Shown in pieces: positions 26,609 to 35,802 of a stretch of DNA of 64,000 bases. Numbering within the stretch: the stretch's first letter is position 1; every line of letters starts with the position of its first letter. Under the pieces are notes generated by a model that was not told the origin of the DNA, did no database searches, and saw nothing but the letters and a program-made list of their open reading frames with translations. The translations under genes and the position numbers were made by a program. This DNA is from Desulfolinea sp964487745 (GTDB lineage: Bacteria > Chloroflexota > Anaerolineae > Anaerolineales > Villigracilaceae): NCBI GenBank assembly GCA_964487745.1, contig CAZASG010000019.1, positions 1 to 64,000 of the forward strand. The letters are read 5' to 3'.

Positions 26609-27775
26609 ATGGAAAAACGCCCTTATCGTCTTCTGCTAGTAACCAAATCCACAGGCGGGATCGCTGAGTATGTTCGTTGGCTGGTGAATGGGGTGGATCA
26701 TCAGAAGTTTGAGATCACGGCTGTCTGCCTTTCGGAAAATAGCCAGGAGTTTGCAAAAGAACTTCATCAGGCTTTCAGGATAGATGCGATCAGTTTTGAT
26801 ATGAATAGATATAAGGTGAATTTACTATCTGATTCTCTCTTGGGTTTGCGTTTGATGAAATTGATTCGCGGCGGAAATTTTGAGCTTGTACACGCACATG
26901 GTTCAAAGCCGGGTTTTCTCACTCGGGTGGCTGCCTTGGGTACAAAATTGCCGGTCGTGTATACGCCGCATGCCTTTGCTTTTCATGTTGGAGCGAAGAA
27001 GAAGGCAAAATCAATCATTATTTTTCTTGAAGCCCTGGCGGCGCGTTTTACAACATGCTTCATGACCGTATCTTCTGGTGGACGCGATCTGGCGCTTGAG
27101 CATGGTGTTGGGAAGAAGGAACAATTTACCGTCGTTCATACAGGTATTGATGCTGACATTTACCGCCAACCCGTTGATGTTGCTGACCTGAAAACGGAGT
27201 TGGGCATCCCTGTTGATGCTCCGGTAGTAGGCTCGGTAGGACGGTTAAGTGAACAAAAATCCCCGTTGGATTTTGTTCGAGTAGCGGAAGCAAGCCTGAA
27301 GTCCAAGCCTGATGCGTGCTTCATTTGGGCAGGGAGCGGTCCCTTAGAGGAAGAAGCCCGTAAATTGAGCGCAGAACTCGGGATCGAAGCGTCCATTTAC
27401 TGGCTTGGTCAACGTCCTGATATCCCGCAGCTATTGCAGATCCTCGATTGCTTTCTGCTTACATCTCGCTGGGAAGGCTTTCCGTTGGTTATTTTGGAAG
27501 CGATGTCTGCCGGAGTGCCTGTGGTCGCAACAGATATTTCCGGTACACGCGAATTGATTCTGCATGGAGAGAATGGCTTGCTCGCGCCTGTTGGAGATCA
27601 TGTTGCGATGACGAAATCCGTGCTGGGTATCTTAGATGATTCTACCCAGTCGAGGGTATTTGTTGAGAAAAGCACTGAGCGCATTGAGAATGAATTTACG
27701 CAAGAAAAAATGTTTGGAGAAATTCAGGCGATGTATTTGTCTCTTCTTGCTGCGGAGGAAAATGGAACCCACTAA
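26609..27775 (+). CDS. GT4-family glycosyltransferase
   Basis: 388 residues. It starts YRLLLVTKSTGGIAEYVRWL, has LVHAHGSKPGFLTRVAAL in the N-domain, and VGSVGRLSEQKSPLDF with the EX7E motif EGFPLVILE in the donor domain. It is the third consecutive GT4 of this operon; with the priming enzyme, a repeat unit of about four sugars is suggested if each acts once. The last 14 bases overlap the kinase-fold gene that follows, so the two are probably co-translated. Confidence 0.86.
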   Translation: MEKRPYRLLLVTKSTGGIAEYVRWLVNGVDHQKFEITAVCLSENSQEFAKELHQAFRIDAISFDMNRYKVNLLSDSLLGLRLMKLIRGGNFELVHAHGSKPGFLTRVAALGTKLPVVYTPHAFAFHVGAKKKAKSIIIFLEALAARFTTCFMTVSSGGRDLALEHGVGKKEQFTVVHTGIDADIYRQPVDVADLKTELGIPVDAPVVGSVGRLSEQKSPLDFVRVAEASLKSKPDACFIWAGSGPLEEEARKLSAELGIEASIYWLGQRPDIPQLLQILDCFLLTSRWEGFPLVILEAMSAGVPVVATDISGTRELILHGENGLLAPVGDHVAMTKSVLGILDDSTQSRVFVEKSTERIENEFTQEKMFGEIQAMYLSLLAAEENGTH

Positions 27776-28835
27776 TCAGGCTGTGATCGCTTCGTTGACT
27801 GATTTTGTCACAGCCCAGCTGCCGGAATGGTACGGCCAAGACTCAAAACTTGATTTGAGTGGTGTTTCCCTGCAGGTTTTTCCTTATTCGTTCTTTTTGA
27901 GCATCCCTGTGATGCGAAATGCTGATCGTCAAACACTGCTTGCCAAAATTAAGCGTCAGCCTGATGTAGAAACACTTTCTGAAGCTGTTGCGATAGAAAG
28001 ACTGCGAAAACCAGCCCGAGATGAATTTGAGATGACTCAAAAAATCTGGGACGCGTTTGTAATAGAGAACTCTCATGGTTGTACGGCAGTTAGACCTGTG
28101 GGGTACCTCGAGCAATGGAATGCAGTTGTGATGGAAAAGGTTGAGGGAAAAGCGCTCAAAGAGCTTTTGTTGCACCCCAAAACACTCTTTCGTTTGCCCA
28201 GTGCGAAAGCAGAATTATTGGAATTGATCGCCTCTTCTGCACGTTGGCTGCGTGTTTTTCATGATCGAGTTTCAGGTATGCAAGAAGTGCCTTTCCTCGT
28301 AGATGAGATCTGGATGGATGTGGATGAGAGCCTGGAGCGTTTGGAGCGCTATTCTGAAGAAAGAGTGAATATAGAAAAATATCGCATTATCTTTAGGAAA
28401 GCAATGGAAGAAATAGCTCACCTGAAAATCCCTGTGGGTATTGTTCACGATGATTTTCACTACTCCAATATTCTCGTAGAAGGAAGCGACCGAGTTTGTG
28501 CAATTGACAATGCTGGTGATTATCGTACTTGTGCCTATGTTGATCTGGCAACATTGATCACCGATCCGCAAACCCGAACCCTGCAAATTATGACAGGTGG
28601 ATTTTATATTCCATCGAACCTTATTGAAAATCTTGAAAAAGAAATCTTACAGAATTATTTTGGAGAAGAAGTGTATCCCAAAGAAGTGGTTGATTTCTTT
28701 TGTGCCCTTGCCATCCTTAATAAGTGGAGTGAAGGTTTAGCCCGATTTTCTGTCGAGCGCCGGAGAAAAATGCCGACGGCTTTGCTGAAATGGATAGAAA
28801 GTTATTTTTCAAAACGATTATTTGGATATTTGTAA
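27762..28835 (+). CDS. APH/choline-kinase-fold phosphotransferase
   Basis: About 357 residues of the aminoglycoside-phosphotransferase/kinase-like superfamily. The catalytic loop reads VHDDFHYSNILVEG, equivalent to the family's HGDFHPGN, and the metal-binding segment is CAIDNAGDYRT followed by CAYVDLATLI. N-lobe motifs are weak. The ATG at 27762 follows GCGGAGGAA and overlaps the GT4 stop; the longer frame duplicates GT4 sequence. Inside a glycan operon it is unlikely to be a resistance enzyme. Phosphorylation of a sugar, lipid carrier or alcohol group is more likely, but the substrate is unknown. Confidence 0.75.
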   Translation: MEPTNQAVIASLTDFVTAQLPEWYGQDSKLDLSGVSLQVFPYSFFLSIPVMRNADRQTLLAKIKRQPDVETLSEAVAIERLRKPARDEFEMTQKIWDAFVIENSHGCTAVRPVGYLEQWNAVVMEKVEGKALKELLLHPKTLFRLPSAKAELLELIASSARWLRVFHDRVSGMQEVPFLVDEIWMDVDESLERLERYSEERVNIEKYRIIFRKAMEEIAHLKIPVGIVHDDFHYSNILVEGSDRVCAIDNAGDYRTCAYVDLATLITDPQTRTLQIMTGGFYIPSNLIENLEKEILQNYFGEEVYPKEVVDFFCALAILNKWSEGLARFSVERRRKMPTALLKWIESYFSKRLFGYL

Positions 28836-28873
28836 ATTTGTTCTCGTTATAGTGTAAGAAAAAGGAGATTGAG

Positions 28874-31168
28874 ATGAAAAAACGACGATTTTACTTACTA
28901 CTAACGGTTGTTTTGCTTTTGGGAATGCTGGCTTTTTACTCCCCGCAGGTTAGTGCGCAAGGTCCCAGCCCGACCCCTACGGCGCAAACCGTTCGCCAAA
29001 TGCAGACGCCAGCTCCTGGTGATGATGTACTAAGCTTTTATCAAATAGGGCAAGATGATATTCAATTGGTTGGCCCGCTTGATTACGAGGCTATCGTTTT
29101 CGGGTTACCGGCGGACTGGAAAGTTACCAATGCTGTTGAGATCACGCTATTCCTAGACGTAGCCTTCGATATCCTGAGTACGGTTACTGTTGACGGTCAG
29201 GTTATATCGCATTCTGGCGGTACGCTTATGTTGGAATATAACCGAGAAGAGATCGGAATTTTCCCGGTTGAGCAACCTGGAGAGATGATGTTGAGGGTGC
29301 AAGTTCCTCTGGAATTTTTGACATCCGCTCGTGAAGATGGGCGCCAGGAATTCACGCTTACTTTTGATAGCGCTTTATCTTGTTATCTTGAACAGCAGAT
29401 GAGTATTGTGGTTCAGGATTCTTCTTACATCAAGGTGCCACATGCAACTGTCTTGCCTGATACAAGTCTGGTTCGCTTTCCGTTTCCGCTTTATCAAGAT
29501 TCTGTCTACCCTGATGTAGCTACTGTTCTGGTACCGGATAATCCTTCGCCTGAAGAATTGCAAAGTGCGCTGACGGTTATTGCTGGGTTGAGCAACCGCA
29601 CCCGCGGAAACTTGGCAATGGATCTTGCCACCTACAGTGAATTTAATGCTGAACAGACCGGAGCGAATCATGTTATTTTTGTTGGCAAAACAGGCACAAA
29701 TCCCTTCTTGAGCCAACTCTCTTTACCTTTACCCTCTACAAATGGGGAGTTTGTTTTCTCAGGCAGTGAGCCCACAGACGGGATCGTGCAGATGGTGAAT
29801 TCCCCCTGGAATGCTGCCCGAGTTGTTTTGCTTGTTTCAGGCGACACCGATGAAGCCGTTGTGAAGGCTGCTCAAGCGGTCTCTACAGGGCATTTGCGCC
29901 CTAATACTTCGCCCAACCTGGCTGTAGTTCGCGATGTACAAAATGAGTTGGGGCTGCCCTCCCAGAGTATTGATCAAACCCTTCTGGACCTTGGATACGA
30001 AACAGAGGTGCTGGATCGGAGAGGTGTTGATTCGAGTGTCTTTGATTTTTTCATCCCCTCCGGCTGGACAACCGGTCCAGATGCGTATTTTGAGTTAGCA
30101 TTTGGTAATTCGGCCCTCCTTGACTATGATCGATCAGGTCTCAATGTCGAAGTTAATGGGCAGCCGATTGGTAGTGTACGCTTCACCGAAATGACAGCAT
30201 CTGAAGCTGTTAATCGTGTTCGTTTCAACTTGCCATCCTCTGTAATTGCCCCAGGTGTTAATACGCTCGAGGTCATTGCCAGCCTTCAACCGCTTGATCA
30301 GTGCTCGAGTTCCCAGTTGCGCGGAATTTGGACAAATATTTGGTCCGATTCTCGTTTGCACCTGCCGCTAATGCAGACATCAGTGGCTCCCAAACTTGTC
30401 TATGATCTGTCAGCATATCCGGCACCGCTAACATTTGATTCTTCCATGCAGTCAATCGCCTTTGTTTTGCAACAGAATAATGTTGATTCATGGCGAATGG
30501 CTTCGCAGGTTGCTGCATATTTGGGCGACAGAAGCAATGGCTCGATAACTTTGCTGAATGCGCATTACGCCGATAATGTTCCCGATACTGTTCGCGACAA
30601 TATGCATCTTTTACTTGTTGGCAATGCTTTGGAGATGCCTATCGTAAGCGAATTGAATGAAAGTTTGCCTGCGCCATTTGATGATGGCTCCGGTCTGGCC
30701 TCAGAAAACAATATGCAGGTGAGTTTTAAGATCCCGCCAGATTCCCCTGTCGGCTATGTTGAGCTTTTAGAATCTCCATGGAATAATGAGAAGGTGATCC
30801 TTGCGGCACTGGGTAATACCCCGCAAGGTGTGGCATGGGCAGCATCAGGCTTATATGATCCGCAAATACGCTCGCAGCTAACCGGGAACTTTGCGATAAT
30901 CAATAACCAGCAGGTTACAACGACAGACACGCGTCTTGCCCCTCCTGAAACTGCTTCCGCTGCTCCAACATCTGAGCCAGGTGTGTCTATAATTCCGCCA
31001 ACCACGCCCCCCGGAGCTGATACCGTTCGCCCTACATGGCTGCTTCTAGCACTGCAAATATCCATCGGTCTAACCCTTTTTGTTGGGATAATTGCAATTA
31101 TCGTAGCGATCAGGCGAGGACGCAGAGAAGTGAAAATGAACCGAAGAGCGGAAGATAAGGAAGATTGA
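28874..31168 (+). CDS. BcsB-like cellulose-synthase-subunit-B family protein
   Basis: 764 residues. It has a signal peptide (MKKRRFYLLLTVVLLLGMLA...VSAQ), two alternating carbohydrate-binding and flavodoxin-like repeats, and one C-terminal membrane helix (about 724-748) with a basic tail. Paired blocks such as SALSCYLEQQ/PLDQCSSSQL and SYIKVPHA/DSRLHLPLMQ repeat as in BcsB, the periplasmic partner of the cellulose synthase BcsA. No BcsA-type catalytic subunit is in the window. It ends an operon with Wzy/Wzx genes, so it may guide a different polymer or partner a synthase encoded elsewhere. Start ATG after AAGGAG. Confidence 0.72.
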   Translation: MKKRRFYLLLTVVLLLGMLAFYSPQVSAQGPSPTPTAQTVRQMQTPAPGDDVLSFYQIGQDDIQLVGPLDYEAIVFGLPADWKVTNAVEITLFLDVAFDILSTVTVDGQVISHSGGTLMLEYNREEIGIFPVEQPGEMMLRVQVPLEFLTSAREDGRQEFTLTFDSALSCYLEQQMSIVVQDSSYIKVPHATVLPDTSLVRFPFPLYQDSVYPDVATVLVPDNPSPEELQSALTVIAGLSNRTRGNLAMDLATYSEFNAEQTGANHVIFVGKTGTNPFLSQLSLPLPSTNGEFVFSGSEPTDGIVQMVNSPWNAARVVLLVSGDTDEAVVKAAQAVSTGHLRPNTSPNLAVVRDVQNELGLPSQSIDQTLLDLGYETEVLDRRGVDSSVFDFFIPSGWTTGPDAYFELAFGNSALLDYDRSGLNVEVNGQPIGSVRFTEMTASEAVNRVRFNLPSSVIAPGVNTLEVIASLQPLDQCSSSQLRGIWTNIWSDSRLHLPLMQTSVAPKLVYDLSAYPAPLTFDSSMQSIAFVLQQNNVDSWRMASQVAAYLGDRSNGSITLLNAHYADNVPDTVRDNMHLLLVGNALEMPIVSELNESLPAPFDDGSGLASENNMQVSFKIPPDSPVGYVELLESPWNNEKVILAALGNTPQGVAWAASGLYDPQIRSQLTGNFAIINNQQVTTTDTRLAPPETASAAPTSEPGVSIIPPTTPPGADTVRPTWLLLALQISIGLTLFVGIIAIIVAIRRGRREVKMNRRAEDKED

Positions 31169-31189
31169 AAATTCTAAGAAATTGAAGTA

Positions 31190-31229
31190 AAAAGAAAAGT
31201 GGTGAGCTTTTGCTCACCACTTTTCTTTT
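31190..31229. terminator. Bidirectional rho-independent terminator
   Basis: A perfect 18-bp stem (31190-31207 with 31212-31229, core GTGGTGAGC/GCTCACCAC) around a TTTT loop. A-rich and T-rich arms allow termination of the BcsB-like operon and of the convergent minus-strand operon. Confidence 0.92.
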
Positions 31230-31250
31230 ATGATCATTGCTTGAGACGAA

Positions 31251-32459
31251 CTAATTTATAGTGATCTCAACTTCATGTGTGAGCGGGTTGACCATCACAC
31301 TTCCATTTGCGAAATCTCTTCTCCAGGCTTCTCCGTCACGGTATCGAGGTCCCAGCGAATCTCCCAATGAGTATGCGTAATTATCGTAAAGCCACACTTC
31401 CTGATATACGCTTCCGTGCGCGTAACGGAAATAAGCATTCCCTTGGTTGATCAGCAAATAAGATGCGAAAGCGAATTGTTGCAGTTCGTAATCATTTCGA
31501 TCACCACGAGAAACAAGAAGGATGGTCTTGCCTAATTGCTGCGTCTCTTCGGCAAGGCGCATATGTTCTTCCCACCTTTCTACAGGGCGATATCGATCAG
31601 GAACATCGATCGCCCAGCCTTCGAGCATTGCCCCGCTGAGATGGGGTAGATGCCTTGTCCAGTCTGAGTCGTCTTTCCGTGAACTGAAGTTTCCGATCAA
31701 AAGCTTGTTGTACGGAGAGAAGTAATTCTCATCGAGATATTGTAGAAAACCTTGTATTGCGGCTTGATAACTGGCATCGGTTGGGTATTTTGCTGGAACA
31801 TTCCCGTCTTCTTCTCGATAGGCAAGCGTTAGGGGGAGATTGTCTAAAAATACCCCTGACCAGTTCGGGTCACTTGCCTGAAATAATTTAATTCTTTCGA
31901 GGAAGAAAGCTCTCCATTCCTGATTGCCCGGGTCCATGACGTACCAAATATTGTCTTTGTCCTCAAGGCGGATTCTCTCTCCGTATTGATCGAGTAAAAA
32001 CCAATCCGGATGTTCTTCATCAATTTGACAGAAATCGCCTGAGAAGGCTGTCACTTGATTTACCTCTGGTTCGTCTTTGCAAGAGCCTGGGTCCTGAATC
32101 GATTCAAATTCAAGGTATTGAATAAATGGTCCCTCGGCTCCGTAGTCGATCATCAGATCGCGTTGATCTTCATTTCCCTGAATGAGAATATAGAAACTGA
32201 AATTCTCTGAAACCTTGAGTAGATCCTCAGGTCTTGGGATATATGTGAACCAGACAAGATTAACGGTAGAAGGGTTGGCAACGAGGGGGGCTGTTGCCAC
32301 AGTGGGAACAAGAACGGGCAAGTTCGTTTCCGGGTCCTCTGATGCGGAAGATACGGGGTAGCTAAAATATAGAATCCCCAACATAACCGAGGTGATTGTT
32401 AGCAAAACAATTAAAATAACGCTGATTCTCAAATAGCTTTTACTTGATAAAAAATCCAT
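31251..32459 (-). CDS. Membrane-anchored glycoside-hydrolase-like protein
   Basis: About 402 residues. A single N-terminal membrane helix (about 10-30) precedes an extracytoplasmic TIM-barrel-like domain. NIWYVMDPGNQEWRAFFLERI and WSGVFLDNLPL, with the conserved aspartate in FLDN, resemble the hypothetical glycosidase families GHL10/GHL15, which are related to GH13 or GH114-like enzymes. The role would be trimming or releasing the surface polymer. Start: ATG 32459, eight bases after AGAGGA; the open frame begins at a TTG two codons before. The gene overlaps its upstream neighbour by 20 bases. Confidence 0.6.
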   Translation of the reverse strand: MDFLSSKSYLRISVILIVLLTITSVMLGILYFSYPVSSASEDPETNLPVLVPTVATAPLVANPSTVNLVWFTYIPRPEDLLKVSENFSFYILIQGNEDQRDLMIDYGAEGPFIQYLEFESIQDPGSCKDEPEVNQVTAFSGDFCQIDEEHPDWFLLDQYGERIRLEDKDNIWYVMDPGNQEWRAFFLERIKLFQASDPNWSGVFLDNLPLTLAYREEDGNVPAKYPTDASYQAAIQGFLQYLDENYFSPYNKLLIGNFSSRKDDSDWTRHLPHLSGAMLEGWAIDVPDRYRPVERWEEHMRLAEETQQLGKTILLVSRGDRNDYELQQFAFASYLLINQGNAYFRYAHGSVYQEVWLYDNYAYSLGDSLGPRYRDGEAWRRDFANGSVMVNPLTHEVEITIN

Positions 32460-33552
32460 TTTCAAATCCTCTTTTCATACGTCTAAGATAAGGTCTGATA
32501 TTTGCTAGCCAGTGATAAGCCATAAAAGGTTTTATCCTTTGCGCCTGAAAGATGCGCATGTTGACAAAGCCTCTTCGAAGCGGTTTCCAGTCAGCCTTGT
32601 AAGAATGGGTCCCGCGCAGGAAATCTATCTCTTTGAAATTGCCTTGATAACGTCTTTCGAGCGAAAACATCATCAGTAATTTGCCTACACCGAGAGACTC
32701 GAATTCAGTATCGTAACTGCCGCGCCAATCCAGATAAGTTTTGTCATAATTATAACCGCACTGAAAGGCGACAGCCCTTTCTTCGATGAAGAGCATCTCG
32801 GTTTGTAGCCATCCATTTGTCCTCATTAGATTATAAAGTTGACGCAAAAAATCCCTGTTTTTTTGAGATTGATATAGCTTTGGATAATTGCCTTTTTCAT
32901 TTATCTCAAATGTGGTCAAAAAATGTTCCCACTTCAAATTGCCCCCCTTGAATAACCGATAGCTGACTGTTCCAAGTTCTTTTGCCCGCTTCAAGCGTCT
33001 TCTCAGGTTTCGACGTAAGTTTTTTGAAAGCCCTTTGAAATAAGCATCCCAGCTTTGAGAAAGCGGCAAATAAAAATGTTCATTGTGTTCTTTTATGATA
33101 CGACAGTTATCTTTATCAAACAGCCGGGGTAATAGCTTGCTCTCAATAGTGCTTTGTGGCAAAGCCTTTATTTCGAGAATATCCCATTCTTCATTGCGCT
33201 CCTTTAGATAGGCAGCAATTGCTTCAATGGCAACCTCGCCTTTTGACGTAATAAATCCGCGAATATCACTTTGGGGGGTGCCAATACACAACAAAACACG
33301 AAGTTTGAGAAAAAAATTCTGGAGAGTTTTGACCATCAATGGGGCAACCCCTATCAAAACCCCGTTTTCTCTAACGGTTAATAACCACAGCTCTTTTTTG
33401 CCGCTATAGGTTTGCCACCAGGCAAAGAGCCATTCCCATGTAAGGAAAATAGTGTTGCTCTCGCTTTTTTCTAGAAGATTCCCCCACTCTTGGCGCAAAG
33501 CAATGAAAGCCTCTTTGTTGTCAATACGCTTGACTACAATTTCTTCTTTCAT
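32440..33552 (-). CDS. CelD/BcsL-type GNAT acetyltransferase-like protein, copy 1
   Basis: 370 residues of the double-GNAT family annotated as CelD/BcsL acetyltransferases of cellulose biosynthesis (FemAB-like fold). Typical elements are TIFLTWEWLFAWWQTY, LWLLTVRENGVLIGVAPLM, the basic helix LRRNLRRRLKRAKELG and the C-terminal EIDFLRGTHSYKADWKP. There is no signal peptide, so it is cytoplasmic, probably acylating a glycan precursor or polyamine-like donor. It is paralogous to the next gene (upstream in transcription) and lies 19 bases from it. Confidence 0.8.
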   Translation of the reverse strand: MKEEIVVKRIDNKEAFIALRQEWGNLLEKSESNTIFLTWEWLFAWWQTYSGKKELWLLTVRENGVLIGVAPLMVKTLQNFFLKLRVLLCIGTPQSDIRGFITSKGEVAIEAIAAYLKERNEEWDILEIKALPQSTIESKLLPRLFDKDNCRIIKEHNEHFYLPLSQSWDAYFKGLSKNLRRNLRRRLKRAKELGTVSYRLFKGGNLKWEHFLTTFEINEKGNYPKLYQSQKNRDFLRQLYNLMRTNGWLQTEMLFIEERAVAFQCGYNYDKTYLDWRGSYDTEFESLGVGKLLMMFSLERRYQGNFKEIDFLRGTHSYKADWKPLRRGFVNMRIFQAQRIKPFMAYHWLANIRPYLRRMKRGFENGFFIK

Positions 33553-33571
33553 AGCGGCACCACTTTCCGAG

Positions 33572-34666
33572 TTATTTTTTTAGCAGCGGCTTTATTTTTT
33601 CTAATCCTAAATATGCGATATTTGCTTTTAGACTTTGCTGCTTAAAAAAACGAAGCTGGACAAAAACGCGGGATTCCGGCTTCCATTCCTGTTTATAGGC
33701 ATGGGAACCGCGCATAAAATCAACCTCTTTGACATTATCATCAAAAGACTTTTTCAAAACTTTTAGCGCAATGAACTTTCCAATAGAAATGGTGGGGTTG
33801 ATACGTGTATCAAAACCTGCACGCCAATCTTCAAATCGATCGTTGTACAAAAATCCATATTCATAGGCAACCGCTTGGTTATCAATATAAAGTAGATAAA
33901 GGATGAAGTATTGAGGAGCAAGCTTATACAAGGTTTCAAGGAAAGTTTTTTCTTGCTCCGAGTTGCAGATGCGTGGATAATTGGCATGGCAATTAACTGC
34001 AACAACTTCACTGAAATTTTCCCAAGTCAGGCTGTCGCCAAGATATTGTTTGAGCGACATCTCCCCTAAGCTTTTTGAGTTTCTTTCCGCTCGTCTTAGA
34101 TTCTTTCTGAATTTTCTGGAGAGTGTTTGGTAGTAATCATCCCAACTCTCTTTAATCGGCACGTAATAATGTTCGTTTTTTGTGATTATTGCGCGAAAGT
34201 GATTATGGTTGAATGTGTTTTTTATTGTGCCGATCTCGAAACTTTCAGTGCGAAATTCGTTGAGTTCAAAAATATCCCAATTTGACTTTTGCTCCAGTAT
34301 ATAATCGCTCAGCATCTTGAGCGTCTGAGCATCTTGATCCCTAATGATAAAGCCGCCGATATCGTTCATCGGCGTTCCAAGTGTACACAAAACCTGAAGT
34401 GGAACGCCAAACTTTTTCCTTTTTTCAAGCATCAAGGGGGCTATGCCAAGTAAATGTTCGTTCTCCCAAACCGTAATGATCCAGAGCTTTTTATCTTCAC
34501 CAAAAACTGTCCACCACGAGAAAAGCCATTCCCATGTGAGCACAGCGGATCGAATATGATTTTGTTCCAGGAGAGAATTCCAGCTATCCCGTAAACCTTC
34601 AAATGCCTCTGTCGATTTGATATGACGAATAGTTCTTTGATCCATGTTCGTTTTGTTGTTTTGCAT
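33572..34666 (-). CDS. CelD/BcsL-type GNAT acetyltransferase-like protein, copy 2
   Basis: 364 residues, the tandem paralog of the preceding entry. RSAVLTWEWLFSWWTVF, LWIITVWENEHLLGIAPLM, FRKNLRRAERNSKSLG and EVDFMRGSHAYKQEWKP match block by block, yet overall identity is only moderate, so the duplication is old. Two copies may acylate different sites of the same glycan. It sits in a minus-strand operon with the propeller protein upstream and the hydrolase-like protein downstream. Confidence 0.8.
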   Translation of the reverse strand: MQNNKTNMDQRTIRHIKSTEAFEGLRDSWNSLLEQNHIRSAVLTWEWLFSWWTVFGEDKKLWIITVWENEHLLGIAPLMLEKRKKFGVPLQVLCTLGTPMNDIGGFIIRDQDAQTLKMLSDYILEQKSNWDIFELNEFRTESFEIGTIKNTFNHNHFRAIITKNEHYYVPIKESWDDYYQTLSRKFRKNLRRAERNSKSLGEMSLKQYLGDSLTWENFSEVVAVNCHANYPRICNSEQEKTFLETLYKLAPQYFILYLLYIDNQAVAYEYGFLYNDRFEDWRAGFDTRINPTISIGKFIALKVLKKSFDDNVKEVDFMRGSHAYKQEWKPESRVFVQLRFFKQQSLKANIAYLGLEKIKPLLKK

Positions 34667-34727
34667 AAGCTCTCTCTAGATTGATAAGGATAATGGCGCG
34701 CGTCGAATGTGGTTTGACTTGCTACCG

Positions 34728-35642
34728 TTAAAGGAGGGGTTTTCTCGACGATCCTTTGCGTCGCCACTGGAGTGCATCTATAACTTGAAGATCGCCAGAT
34801 TGATTCCAGGTATGTGTAGCATAATAGGTTGACAGGCGTTGTGGTTTAAAGGTTTTTTCCAAGACTTCTTTATAATCGGTCTCGGTCAGGGTTGTGATGC
34901 GATTGAAGTTTGTTGCATACCCGTAGCGGACGGAGCAATCCTGTGCGGGGCGGATCAAATCATCTTCACGGATGAATATTCGCCCAGCAGGGCGTGCATT
35001 TTTAATATTCCTAACAACAGGGTTTTTCGGATGAGGCGTCCATTCTTTGCTGAGTGGATCATTTGCATAAAATAAATGAAGTGAATCCCAACTGGAGCCA
35101 TCCTTCTCCTCGACGTTGGTAAAAAGCCACCATTTTCCATTTGCGTTTACTATTGTGGAATCCACAGCGGAAATATCCGGGATGAGAACCTGATCAAGTT
35201 CCCATTGGTCAGGAAAGCGCCTGCATCGATAGAGTTCAATGCGCCTATTCTCTTTCGTTTCCGGGAGCATGTAGAGTTGGGAATTATGTTCGAATAAGAA
35301 AGGATAGGATAAGTGATAGGGCTTTTCTAAAACAGGCATGTTTGATTCAACTTGCATTTTATCATTTAGAGCCATACAAGCTATCCGTCCTCGGTACTCA
35401 GAGAAAGGCAGCTCCTCATAGAAAATATAGAAAGTTCCGTCTTTTTTCCAAATAAAAGGGTCTGCCCAAAAACGATCCTTTGGAGGGAGTATCGGAGTGA
35501 AATTTCTCCAATCAGGTTCATCTTTCTCTTTGGCTGAGGAAATCAGCAAGATCCACTGCTCAAAAAAGAAAAATTTAACCATTTTCCTGAAGATGCGTTG
35601 TAAAAGCTGCGGCTTTTTTATCCACTCTAGTAATTTCTTCAT
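34728..35642 (-). CDS. Beta-propeller protein, GINT1-N/GH43-like
   Basis: About 304 residues. Repeated segments such as RFWADPFIWKKDGTFYIFYEE, GRIACMAL, YPFLFEHNSQLYMLPE and WWLFTNV look like blades of a five-bladed propeller. The motif RxWADPF resembles glycosidase families GH43/GH32 and the N-terminal domain of plant-type glucosamine inositolphosphorylceramide transferases. Such domains are widespread in bacterial capsule loci with no defined activity. Start: ATG 35642 six bases after GGAG; an ATG nine codons earlier is weaker. It is the first gene of the minus-strand tailoring operon. Confidence 0.65.
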   Translation of the reverse strand: MKKLLEWIKKPQLLQRIFRKMVKFFFFEQWILLISSAKEKDEPDWRNFTPILPPKDRFWADPFIWKKDGTFYIFYEELPFSEYRGRIACMALNDKMQVESNMPVLEKPYHLSYPFLFEHNSQLYMLPETKENRRIELYRCRRFPDQWELDQVLIPDISAVDSTIVNANGKWWLFTNVEEKDGSSWDSLHLFYANDPLSKEWTPHPKNPVVRNIKNARPAGRIFIREDDLIRPAQDCSVRYGYATNFNRITTLTETDYKEVLEKTFKPQRLSTYYATHTWNQSGDLQVIDALQWRRKGSSRKPLL

Positions 35643-35700
35643 TTCTTTCTCCGCTATGCTAATATTCACTAGGTTGTTGCCAGGGAAATATAAAAGAAAC

Positions 35701-35732
35701 CCAATTCCCTCAATCTATCTTGAAGGAATTGG
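35701..35732 (-). terminator. Weak hairpin downstream of the universal stress gene
   Basis: CCAATTCC (35701-35708) pairs with GGAATTGG (35725-35732) around a 16-base loop; on the minus strand it is followed by GTTTCTTTTATATTT. It could be a weak terminator for the universal-stress gene. The low-GC stem and large loop keep confidence low. Confidence 0.35.
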
Positions 35733-35802
35733 ATTATTCTAATTCTTTTTCTGATTTCAATCTGCTCTGGAGGAAGTTGCGCGACATAGCCGCGATTATA
35801 CC

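Noticed and set aside
27636..27761. N-terminal extension of the kinase-fold protein
   Set aside because: These codons lie inside the preceding glycosyltransferase in another frame; ATG 27762 has a ribosome site and restores normal family length.
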